7,681 bases of DNA from Chitinophagaceae bacterium (GTDB lineage: Bacteria; Bacteroidota; Bacteroidia; Chitinophagales; Chitinophagaceae). Every line of letters starts with the position of its first letter. The stretch's first letter is position 1. The stretch spans positions 1 to 7,681 of the forward strand of contig JAIPBY010000119.1 in assembly GCA_021738605.1 (NCBI GenBank), given 5' to 3'. Positions 1 through 6,895 of this stretch are shown one piece after another. A program made the position numbers and the translations under genes. The notes below the pieces were generated by a model. The model was given only the letters and a program-made list of their open reading frames with translations. It searched no databases and was not told the origin of the DNA.

Positions 1-1066
1 GGAATTTCAGGAAACCCAGTTGTAGTTCTGGCGGATATAATTTAAACACCTCTTCAAAGCTGAACTTGATGTCGTTCCAGTAATCCAGCGGCAAGCCCAC
101 AATCAGGTCCAGGTGCATCTCCACATGGTCTTGCAGCTCAAGGATAACGCCTTTGGTCTTGTCAAAATTTTGCTTCCTGCTTACTTCAAGGTTGGCTTTC
201 TGGTTGACGGTCTGGATGCCAATTTCAAAACGGAACATCCCCCTTGGAACCTTCTCCTTGATGAACTGCATGATGGCAGGGTGAAGAATATCTGCGGTGA
301 TCTCAAATTGGAAAACATTGTCTGGACGGGCATTGTCGAGGATGAACTGGAAAATGTCCAGGGTAAAATCTTTCTTTACATTGAAGGTCCGGTCCAGGAA
401 CTTGATCACCCGCCCATGGGTCATCAGGTAAAGCAGGTTGCTCTTGATGTGCTCGGTGGGCAGGTAGCGAACGCCATTGTCCAGGCTGGCCAGGCAGAAT
501 TCGCATTTGTAAGGACAACCCCTTGAGGTCTCGATGTAAAGAACCCGGTTACGAAGGGTTTCGGGGTCGTCGTTTTGGTAGGGGTTGGTATTGGCGTATT
601 GCTCTAGCGGAAAATTGATTCCTTGTTGCTGATAGATCAGGTCATTGTTTTGTTTGGATACGATATTGTTGATGGACCCAACCTGAGGATATTGTTGCAG
701 GAATGCCGAAAAGGGAATCTCGCCTTCTCCCGTTACGATGAAGTCGATACAATCCAATTGAATGACCGCCTGCCAGTCATAGGTTACTTCCGGGCCACCC
801 AGCAATATTTTTGTGGCGGGATTCAGCTGTTTGATTTTTTCAGCCACGGTTAATGTTTGGGTGATGTTCCAGATATAACAACTGAAACAAACCACATCAA
901 ACTGGCTGCAATGGGCTGCAATCTCGTCAGGGTTTTCCTTGATGGTAAACTCCTTCCAGCTCAACCGCTCATCACCCTTGTTCAGTTCGTACAAAAGACG
1001 AATGGCCAAATTCATGTGGATGTACTTGGCATTGAGCGTGGTCAATAAGAAGGAAGGCTGCGGCAT
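1..1066 (-). CDS. B12-binding-type radical SAM protein, DUF4080-like (partial, C-terminus off window)
   Basis: An open frame of 355 codons runs from an ATG at 1066 to the window edge without a stop. The N-terminal part (residues about 5-125) resembles the cobalamin-binding-like domain of this family: it opens LLTTLNAKYIH, has FSCYIWNI near 61-68 and ends its Rossmann-like core with LLGGPEV at 88-94. The radical SAM core follows, with the 4Fe-4S motif CPYKCEFC (Cys184, Cys188, Cys191) after the typical ETSRG lead. Residues 225-324 carry later barrel strands, such as FEITADI and FEIGIQT. Family members usually exceed 500 residues, so roughly the last third, including the DUF4080 region, is missing. 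The substrate is not known to me. An in-frame TAA lies just upstream; TTG and GTG codons between it and the ATG are alternative starts, but ATG fits family N-termini best. The gene starts 27 nt past the operon terminator, so it is probably a separate transcription unit. Confidence 0.85.
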   Translation of the reverse strand, partial: MPQPSFLLTTLNAKYIHMNLAIRLLYELNKGDERLSWKEFTIKENPDEIAAHCSQFDVVCFSCYIWNITQTLTVAEKIKQLNPATKILLGGPEVTYDWQAVIQLDCIDFIVTGEGEIPFSAFLQQYPQVGSINNIVSKQNNDLIYQQQGINFPLEQYANTNPYQNDDPETLRNRVLYIETSRGCPYKCEFCLASLDNGVRYLPTEHIKSNLLYLMTHGRVIKFLDRTFNVKKDFTLDIFQFILDNARPDNVFQFEITADILHPAIMQFIKEKVPRGMFRFEIGIQTVNQKANLEVSRKQNFDKTKGVILELQDHVEMHLDLIVGLPLDYWNDIKFSFEEVFKLYPPELQLGFLKF

Positions 1067-1093
1067 GGGCACAAAGGTGACCAATTAATCACG

Positions 1094-1128
1094 AAAAAAG
1101 AAAAGCCTTCCAAGGTTGGAAGGCTTTT
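1094..1128 (-). terminator. Rho-independent terminator of the arabinose operon
   Basis: A perfect 13-base inverted repeat, AAAAGCCTTCCAA (1101-1113) and TTGGAAGGCTTTT (1116-1128), is separated by two bases; the innermost pairs would open to form a loop. Read on the minus strand, the stem is followed by TTTTCTTTTTT (ending at 1094), a proper U-tract. On the plus strand no comparable T-run follows, so termination is directional. It lies 22 bp beyond the symporter stop codon and so closes the araBDA-symporter unit. Confidence 0.9.
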
Positions 1129-1149
1129 GCTTAAACAAAACAGGATATC

Positions 1150-2874
1150 TTACCAGAATCTCACATACAATGCTGCAAGAATCATCAGGGTGGCCACAAT
1201 CAGGGCAATGGTTTGCGGCTTCAGTTTCAGCATTGATTTATCTGTTTCAAATGCTTTTGGATTCACTTTCGGACCTGCCAGACTGATCAGCACCATGGTA
1301 CCAACCGTAAGGACGAAAGACCATCCCATGTTGATCAGGAATGGAATTTCAACAACCGTTTTTACAATGCCGCCTTCCATTTTCTGGTATTCGTATGCGG
1401 TATAGAGCAGGGTTTCTTTTCCGAAAATGCCCACCGCATAGTTGTTGAAGAAGATGGCCAGCACAAAGCCAAGCACAACGCCTACCAGGGCTGCAGTACC
1501 GGTTGTGCGTTTCCAGAACATCCCCAGGATGAACATGGCAAAAACACCAGGGCTGATGAAGCCAGTATATTTCTGGATAAAGGTGAATCCACCTTCACCG
1601 CCAATGCCCAAAGAATCTTTCCAGGTAAAAAGCAGTGCCACAAACATGGAAGCAACAATGGCCAGGCGGCCCGTCCATACCAGTTTCTTTTCATCGGCTT
1701 CCTTGCTGATGTATTTCTTGAAAATGTCGAGCGTGAAAATGGTTGAGATGCTGTTGGCCTTGCCGGCAAGGGAAGCCACAATGGCTGCCGTCAATGCTGC
1801 AATCGAAAGGCCCTTCAGCCCTGCGGGAAGAAAGCCAAGGATGGCGGAGTAGGCGCCGTCTTTGCTGCCACCTTCCAACTGGGGGAGGTAGCCATTTTTG
1901 AACAGTACATAGGCGGCAATACCGGGAAGCATTACGATCACGGGCATCAGGAGCTTGATGAATCCTGCAAAAAGAATTCCGGTGCGGGCAGTTTGCAAAT
2001 CCGCGCCCAGCGCCCTTTGTGTGATGTATTGGTTGCAGCCCCAATAGTTGAGGTTCACAATCCATTGCCCTGCGAAGTACATGGCGATGCCGGGCAACAC
2101 AACATATTTCTGGATGTCGAGGTTTACAGGTTGATCGATGGTGGCGGTTGTTACCTCAGGCTTTGGAAGGATCATGTGGAAATGGTCAGGTGCCAATCTC
2201 ATCAGGTCATTGAACCCCGCCCAGGCGGTTCCACCCGAACCGAACTTGTCGCTCACGATGGTCAGGGCCATGTAAGTGGTGGCAAGACCACCGATGATCA
2301 GCACGGCCACCTGAATCACATCCGTATAACCAATCACTTTCATGCCACCCAGGGTGATGATGACGGCAAAAAGCATCAACAGGATCATGATGAGGTGAAG
2401 GTAATCGCCACCCAACAAGCCATTGATGGCCACGGCTCCGAGGTAAAGGATGGAAGTGAGGTTCACAAAAATGTACAGGAACAGCCAAAAAATGGCCATG
2501 ATCAAGGCCACGGAATCATTGTAGCGGTTGGTCAGGAACTGCGGCATCGTGAAGATCTTGTTCTTCAGGTAGATCGGCATGAACCAGATGGCAATGATGA
2601 TCAGCCCCAAGGCGGCAATCCACTCGTAAGCAGATACGGCAATCCCTGCGAAAAAGCCTTCCCCACTCATGCCGATGAACTGCTCGGCAGAAATATTGGA
2701 GGCAATCAGCGAGGCACCGATGGCCCACCAGGTAAGGGAGCCCTCCGCTAGAAAGAAGTCTTTGGTATCGGTGGTTGTTTTTTTCTTTTTGTTGTAGATC
2801 CAGTAGCCATAACTGGACACAATGGCAAAATAAATCAGGAATACGACAAAGTCAATCGTTTGCAAGGAGCCCAT
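1150..2874 (-). CDS. SGLT-like sodium:solute symporter, probable L-arabinose importer
   Basis: This 574-residue inner-membrane protein belongs to the solute:sodium symporter family and strongly resembles Vibrio vSGLT as I remember it. About 14 hydrophobic segments are visible, at roughly 6-27, 47-70, 79-101, 121-142, 155-178, 183-206, 258-282, 298-326, 350-372, 400-418, 436-456, 459-478, 512-534 and 553-573. Diagnostic stretches are ASLIASNISAEQFIGMSG (54-71), AYEWIAA (82-88), NLNYWGCNQYITQR (274-287), STIFTLDIF (377-385) and IQKYTGFISPG (433-443). Residues matching the vSGLT sugar site (Gln65, Glu84, Asn274, Gln434) and the inner gate Tyr277 are present. At the sodium site the Ser-Ser pair of vSGLT reads Ala367-Ser368. 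Arabinose as substrate is inferred from its place as the last gene of the ara operon, 29 bp after araA and just before the terminator. A galactose or xylose preference cannot be excluded from sequence. No Shine-Dalgarno motif precedes the ATG. Confidence 0.92.
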   Translation of the reverse strand: MGSLQTIDFVVFLIYFAIVSSYGYWIYNKKKKTTTDTKDFFLAEGSLTWWAIGASLIASNISAEQFIGMSGEGFFAGIAVSAYEWIAALGLIIIAIWFMPIYLKNKIFTMPQFLTNRYNDSVALIMAIFWLFLYIFVNLTSILYLGAVAINGLLGGDYLHLIMILLMLFAVIITLGGMKVIGYTDVIQVAVLIIGGLATTYMALTIVSDKFGSGGTAWAGFNDLMRLAPDHFHMILPKPEVTTATIDQPVNLDIQKYVVLPGIAMYFAGQWIVNLNYWGCNQYITQRALGADLQTARTGILFAGFIKLLMPVIVMLPGIAAYVLFKNGYLPQLEGGSKDGAYSAILGFLPAGLKGLSIAALTAAIVASLAGKANSISTIFTLDIFKKYISKEADEKKLVWTGRLAIVASMFVALLFTWKDSLGIGGEGGFTFIQKYTGFISPGVFAMFILGMFWKRTTGTAALVGVVLGFVLAIFFNNYAVGIFGKETLLYTAYEYQKMEGGIVKTVVEIPFLINMGWSFVLTVGTMVLISLAGPKVNPKAFETDKSMLKLKPQTIALIVATLMILAALYVRFW

Positions 2875-2903
2875 AATGGTTGGTTTTGGTTGTTATAGAA
2901 GGG

Positions 2904-4400
2904 TTATCTGTAATATACTTCATTCCAGCGCAGTTCGTTTTTAATACCGTACAAGTTGGAATGTTTGTTGATCAAAATCATTTCAATTTTTGCCATCTCT
3001 GCAAAGCTCTGAAGACAGTCGCTGTTGAGGTTCTGGCTGTAAGCGGTGTGGTGTGCGCCTCCTGCAAGGATCCAGCCTGAACAGGCTGTTTGCATGTCAG
3101 GCAAGGGTTTCCACAAAACCCTGGCTACAGGAAGTTTTGGCAAGGCCTGCTTTGGCTTCACGGCCTGCACCTCATTGACAATCAACCTGAACCTGTTGCC
3201 CATGTCTACTATGGACGCGTTCAATGCCGCGCCGCCATTGACATTGAATACCAGGCGCACCGGGTCTGCCTTTCCTCCAATGCCCAGGGGATGGATCTCA
3301 CAGGAAGGTTTGGCATTGGCAATGCTCGGACAAATCTCCAGCATGTGTGAGCCAAGCACCATGTTGTTGCCTGGTTCAAAATGATAGGTATAGTCTTCCA
3401 TGAAAGAGTTTCCTCCAGGTAGACCATGACCCATCACTTTCATGGCCCGCACGAGTGCTGCTGTTTTCCAGTCGCCTTCGCCGCTAAATCCATATCCATC
3501 GGCCATCAACCGCTGGGTAGCGATGCCAGGAAGCTGTATCAAACCATGCAGGTCTTCAAATGTATCTGTATACCCCTTGTAGTTTCCGTCTTCAAGGAAT
3601 TTTCTTATTCCCAGTTCAATCTTCGCTGCATCTTTCAAAGACTGGCGTTGCTTGCCATTCTTTTTCAATGCGGCAGCCAGCTTGTATTCTTTTTCATATA
3701 CCGCACAGAGGTCTTCCACCTGACTGTCCTTGATCTTGTTGATGACGGCCACCAGATCGCCCACACCATGGGTGTTTACGCTGTACCCAAATTTGATCTG
3801 TGCTTCCACCTTGTCTCCTTCGGTAACCGCAACCTGGCGCATGTTGTCGCCGAACCGCACAAAGTTCGCACCCTGGAGATCGTTCCATCCAGCTGCTGCA
3901 CGGCACCACATGTTCAATTCCTCGTGTAATGCAGGGTCTTGCCAGTGGCTGGTAACCACCTTGCGGTCAATCCGCATCCGGCTCATGATGTACCCAAATT
4001 CCCTGTCGCCATGGGCTGATTGGTTCAGGTTCATGAAGTCCATATCGATTTTTCCCCACGGAATATCGCGGTTGAACTGGGTATGCAAATGGCAAAGCGG
4101 CTTTTGCAGGATCTTGAGGCCGTTGATCCACATTTTTGCCGGCGAAAAAGTATGCATCCAGGCCACGATGCCGATGCAGTTCTGGGAGGCATTGGCTGTT
4201 GCACAAAGCTGGTAAATCTCTTCAGGAGAGGTAAGCACTGGTTTGAAGACCACCTGCACAGGGAATTTTTTGGATTTGTCCAGGGCAGAGGCAATTTTTC
4301 CGGAATGCTCTGCCACTTGTAGCAAGGTTTCAGGTCCGTAGAGGTGCTGGCTGCCTGTTACAAACCAGACTTCAAAACTTTTCAAATTGGGTAAGCTCAT
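2904..4400 (-). CDS. araA: L-arabinose isomerase
   Basis: This cytoplasmic enzyme converts L-arabinose to L-ribulose with a divalent metal, normally Mn2+, as the first step of the pathway. The 498 residues match the usual length of about 500. The N-terminal domain begins VWFVTGSQHLYG (11-22), and WMHTFSPAKMWI (81-92) is typical of the family. The metal site is intact: Glu308 in SGEGDWK, Glu335 in SFMEDYTYHF, His352 in LGSHMLE, and the His450-His451 pair in LAGGAHHT. The C-terminus ends RWNEVYYR, a few residues shorter than the E. coli protein. The gene begins 20 bp after the araD stop in an A/C-rich spacer without a Shine-Dalgarno motif. Nothing indicates damage. Confidence 0.98.
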   Translation of the reverse strand: MSLPNLKSFEVWFVTGSQHLYGPETLLQVAEHSGKIASALDKSKKFPVQVVFKPVLTSPEEIYQLCATANASQNCIGIVAWMHTFSPAKMWINGLKILQKPLCHLHTQFNRDIPWGKIDMDFMNLNQSAHGDREFGYIMSRMRIDRKVVTSHWQDPALHEELNMWCRAAAGWNDLQGANFVRFGDNMRQVAVTEGDKVEAQIKFGYSVNTHGVGDLVAVINKIKDSQVEDLCAVYEKEYKLAAALKKNGKQRQSLKDAAKIELGIRKFLEDGNYKGYTDTFEDLHGLIQLPGIATQRLMADGYGFSGEGDWKTAALVRAMKVMGHGLPGGNSFMEDYTYHFEPGNNMVLGSHMLEICPSIANAKPSCEIHPLGIGGKADPVRLVFNVNGGAALNASIVDMGNRFRLIVNEVQAVKPKQALPKLPVARVLWKPLPDMQTACSGWILAGGAHHTAYSQNLNSDCLQSFAEMAKIEMILINKHSNLYGIKNELRWNEVYYR

Positions 4401-4420
4401 TGTTGCTTTGTGGTTAAGGG

Positions 4421-5119
4421 TTATTGGCCGTAATAGCTGTCTGGGCCATGTTTTCTTTCGTAATGTTTTTTGATCAGCGCTTCCTTGAGCCTTGGTGCAT
4501 TCGGGTTGATCTGTTCTGTTAACCAGGCCATTTTGGCCACCTGCTCCAGCACTGCTGCATTGTACACTGCTTTGTCGCCATTCTTTCCCCAGGTAAATGG
4601 GGCATGGTTACCCACGATCATCATTTCCACTTCTTCATAACTGAGGCCTTTTTCCTTGAAGCAGTTCATGATCTGGAATCCCGTTTCGTATTCATAATTG
4701 CCTGCAATCATGGCATCATTCATGGGCGCTGCGCAGGGAATGTCTACGGTATTGTGGTCTGCATGGGTGGTGCCAAAGATGGGGATGTCCCGAAGGGATT
4801 GCGCCCAGGCGGTTGCATAAGTCGAATGCGTATGGACGATGGCGCCGATTTTTTCCCAGTGTTTGTACAACACGGCGTGGGTCTTTGTGTCTGATGAAGG
4901 ACGCAGGTCTCCTTCGAGGGTATTGCCATCAAAATCAACAATCACCATTTTTTCGGGAGTCAGTTCTTCGTAGGGGATGCCACTGGGCTTGATGGCGAAA
5001 ATCCCTTTTTCGCGGTCGGCCACACTCACGTTGCCGAAAGTGAAGAGCACCAAACCCAGTTTGGGAAGCTGCATGTTGGCCTCAAAGGCTTCTTGTTGTA
5101 AAGCGATATGGTTGCTCAT
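4421..5119 (-). CDS. araD: L-ribulose-5-phosphate 4-epimerase
   Basis: This class II aldolase-family zinc enzyme converts L-ribulose 5-phosphate to D-xylulose 5-phosphate by retro-aldol/aldol chemistry and so delivers arabinose carbon to the pentose phosphate pathway. At 232 residues it has the family's length and aligns end to end with E. coli AraD from memory. Visible motifs are FGNVSVADRE (28-37), KPSGIPYEELTP (44-55), PSSDTKTH (74-81), HTHSTYATAWAQ (96-107) and TTHADHNTVDIPCA (117-130). The zinc ligands correspond to His96, His98 and His172, and the catalytic acid and base to Asp121 and Tyr230 of the terminal YYGQ. Its ATG overlaps the araB TGA in the tetranucleotide ATGA, which suggests translational coupling. 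The related UlaF/SgbE ascorbate-pathway epimerases look similar, but the araA and araB neighbours decide for AraD. Confidence 0.97.
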   Translation of the reverse strand: MSNHIALQQEAFEANMQLPKLGLVLFTFGNVSVADREKGIFAIKPSGIPYEELTPEKMVIVDFDGNTLEGDLRPSSDTKTHAVLYKHWEKIGAIVHTHSTYATAWAQSLRDIPIFGTTHADHNTVDIPCAAPMNDAMIAGNYEYETGFQIMNCFKEKGLSYEEVEMMIVGNHAPFTWGKNGDKAVYNAAVLEQVAKMAWLTEQINPNAPRLKEALIKKHYERKHGPDSYYGQ

Positions 5120-6780
5120 TGTTCCAGGAATTTTCCCAGTTGTTTATATTGGTTGTAGCGGGCATCATAGAGGCCTTTAAGGTCTTGGTTGGGAAGATAC
5201 GTTTTTTCAAATCCACTGCCCATTGCGTTCATGGCGATTTCCACGGTTGGGTGGATGCCGGCAGCCGTTGCAGCAAACATGGCAGCCCCAAGGGCACAGG
5301 TCTGATCGCTTTTGTGGATGCGGATGGGCATGTTCATCACGTCCGCCATCATTTGCATGATATAGGGAGATTTTTTGGCAACACCGCCCAGGCCAATCAA
5401 GCCTTTCACAGCGATGCCTTCTTCGATAAAACGTTCTACAATCGCCCTTGCGCCAAAACAGGTGGCTTCCACCAGTGCCCTGAAAATTTTTGGGGCATCG
5501 CTTCCGAGAGACAAGCCGGTGATGGCGGCCTTGAGCTCCTGGTTGGCATCAGGCGTTCTTCTTCCGTTGAGCCAGTCCATGGCGATGATGCCATCAGGGT
5601 CTAGGGGCAGGGCTTTTGCTGCTGCTGACAGACTGCTGATCAGTTTGTCGCTGATTTCCTCCTGTAGTTTTGCAGCCGTGGCTTTATCGATGATGTCGGA
5701 GTTTTCTAAAATTGTCTTGGTAGGCCATTCAAGGAGCGACCTGTACCATGCGTAGACATCGCCGAAGGCAGATTGTCCTGCTTCCAGTCCTATCATGCCC
5801 GGTATGATGGATCCGTCGACCTGGCCACAGATCCCTTTGACGCATTGGCTGCCGATTTCAGCGGCAGGCACCACCATCATGTCGCAGGTGGAAGTGCCCA
5901 TGACCTTGCTCAGGTGATAGGGTTCGATCTGACCGCCCACAGCACCCATGTGGGCATCAAAGGCGCCGATGCCAATGACCACATCGGTGGGTAAGCCTAG
6001 CCTTGTGGCCCATTCGCCTGAAATGATGCCGGCCTGTTGATCGGCCGTATAAGTTTGGGTAAAAAGTTTGTCTGTGAAGCCATCCAGCAATGGGTGGAGG
6101 CTGGCGAAAAAATCATTGGGAGGGAATCCTGCGATGGCTTCGGCCCAAAGGGCCTTGTGGCCTGCACTGCAGACGCCCCGCTTGATGAGCCTTGCATCGT
6201 TGCCTCCGGTCAATAAGAAAGGAATCCAGTCGCAGTGCTCCACCCATGAAGCAGTATTTGCCCCAACGGCCTCATCCACTTTGAGGATGTGCAGCAATTT
6301 GGCCCAGAACCATTCTGAGGAGTAAATGCCGCCAACATATTGAAGATAATTGACAGGGAAGGTTGCGGCATGTTGGTTGATGGCTGCCGCTTCTTCCACA
6401 GCGGTATGGTCTTTCCACAACACGAACATAGCATTCGGGTTGTTTTCAAATTCCGGCAGCAGGGCAAGGGGTGTTCCCTCCGCATTGACGGCAACAGGCG
6501 TAGATCCGGTGGTGTCAATAGAAATGGCCCGGATCTTGGCAGCAATGGTATCTCCAGCTTTTGCCACACAATCCCTGATCGTGTTTTCAAGACCATCGAT
6601 ATAATCCTGCGGATGTTGCCTGAATTGATTGTTTGCGGCCTCACAATACAGCTGTTGTTTCCAGCGGGTATAGTAGTGAACGGAAGAACTTACCTCTTCG
6701 CCGTTTGAGGCATTCACGATGATCGACCGCACTGAATCGGTTCCATAATCTACACCCACAACATATTGATCATTCATCAT
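5116..6780 (-). CDS. araB: L-ribulokinase, FGGY family
   Basis: This cytoplasmic kinase phosphorylates L-ribulose with ATP to L-ribulose 5-phosphate. Its 554 residues agree with bacterial AraB proteins (566 in E. coli). The N-terminal FGGY domain starts VVGVDYGTDSVRSI (7-20), and SIDTTGSTPVAV (87-98) is the ribulokinase-type strand with the DTTGST turn. GIGAFDAHMGAVGG (270-283) holds the expected catalytic aspartate, Asp275. The C-terminal domain has NGRRTPDAN (405-413) and the nucleotide-binding signature GLIGLGGVAKKSPYIMQMM (460-478), followed by ALGAAMFAATAAG (496-508). Two adjacent ATG codons (6780 and 6777) could serve as start; I use the first. It is the first gene of the unit: upstream lies a 115-bp gap with candidate control sites, downstream it overlaps araD by 4 bp. 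Confidence 0.97.
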   Translation of the reverse strand: MMNDQYVVGVDYGTDSVRSIIVNASNGEEVSSSVHYYTRWKQQLYCEAANNQFRQHPQDYIDGLENTIRDCVAKAGDTIAAKIRAISIDTTGSTPVAVNAEGTPLALLPEFENNPNAMFVLWKDHTAVEEAAAINQHAATFPVNYLQYVGGIYSSEWFWAKLLHILKVDEAVGANTASWVEHCDWIPFLLTGGNDARLIKRGVCSAGHKALWAEAIAGFPPNDFFASLHPLLDGFTDKLFTQTYTADQQAGIISGEWATRLGLPTDVVIGIGAFDAHMGAVGGQIEPYHLSKVMGTSTCDMMVVPAAEIGSQCVKGICGQVDGSIIPGMIGLEAGQSAFGDVYAWYRSLLEWPTKTILENSDIIDKATAAKLQEEISDKLISSLSAAAKALPLDPDGIIAMDWLNGRRTPDANQELKAAITGLSLGSDAPKIFRALVEATCFGARAIVERFIEEGIAVKGLIGLGGVAKKSPYIMQMMADVMNMPIRIHKSDQTCALGAAMFAATAAGIHPTVEIAMNAMGSGFEKTYLPNQDLKGLYDARYNQYKQLGKFLEQ

Positions 6781-6814
6781 ATCGGTAAACTCATTAGGCC
6801 ATCAAAATACCACA

Positions 6815-6822
6815 TAAATATA
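6815..6822 (-). promoter_or_regulatory. Candidate Bacteroidota-type -7 box for araB
   Basis: On the minus strand this reads TATATTTA, seven of eight positions of the TAnnTTTG consensus known for Bacteroidota primary sigma factors. A start about 7 nt further on would give a leader of roughly 25-30 nt before the araB ATG. I see no convincing TTTG-type -33 element at the expected distance, so the promoter would be weak or activator-dependent, or the call is wrong. The distal arm of the inverted repeat abuts this box and overlaps it by one base. Confidence 0.3.
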
Positions 6823-6871
6823 AGCCAGCTGTCCTGCTCTGGGCTACCCCTTTAAGCTGATCAGCTGGCTT
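6822..6871. promoter_or_regulatory. Inverted repeat in the araB upstream gap: operator or terminator hairpin
   Basis: The 115-bp gap between the oxidoreductase stop and the araB start holds a perfect 10-bp inverted repeat, AAGCCAGCTG (6822-6831) and CAGCTGGCTT (6862-6871), with 30 bases between. A 12-bp perfect palindrome, AGCTGATCAGCT (6855-6866), overlaps the second arm, so the two foldings exclude each other. On the minus strand the outer hairpin is followed by TATATTTATG, a poor U-tract. On the plus strand TTTGTTTTTAT follows, but no plus-strand gene ends here. It may terminate the oxidoreductase transcript, act as an operator for an arabinose regulator, or do both. The rest of the gap is A/T-rich and holds nothing else I can name. 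Confidence 0.5.
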
Positions 6872-6895
6872 TGTTTTTATCCTTGTTTGTTAAAA

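Noticed and set aside
230..250. Possible frameshift in the radical SAM gene at a homopolymer run.
   Set aside because: A first reading seemed to shift frame here, but the run holds five C on the plus strand and the frame continues with FRFEIGIQ up to the window edge.
113..526. Plus-strand open frame of 137 codons at the left end.
   Set aside because: It is a shadow of the radical SAM gene, which carries the CxxxCxxC motif and runs open for 355 codons on the other strand.
1993..2751. Long plus-strand open frame of 252 codons opposite the symporter.
   Set aside because: It is antisense to a well-supported membrane protein, is full of His, Asp and Gly as expected of a shadow, and has no recognisable domain.
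5116..5119. Overlap of araB and araD as a possible sequencing error or fusion.
   Set aside because: ATGA start/stop overlaps are normal in operons, and both proteins have proper termini.
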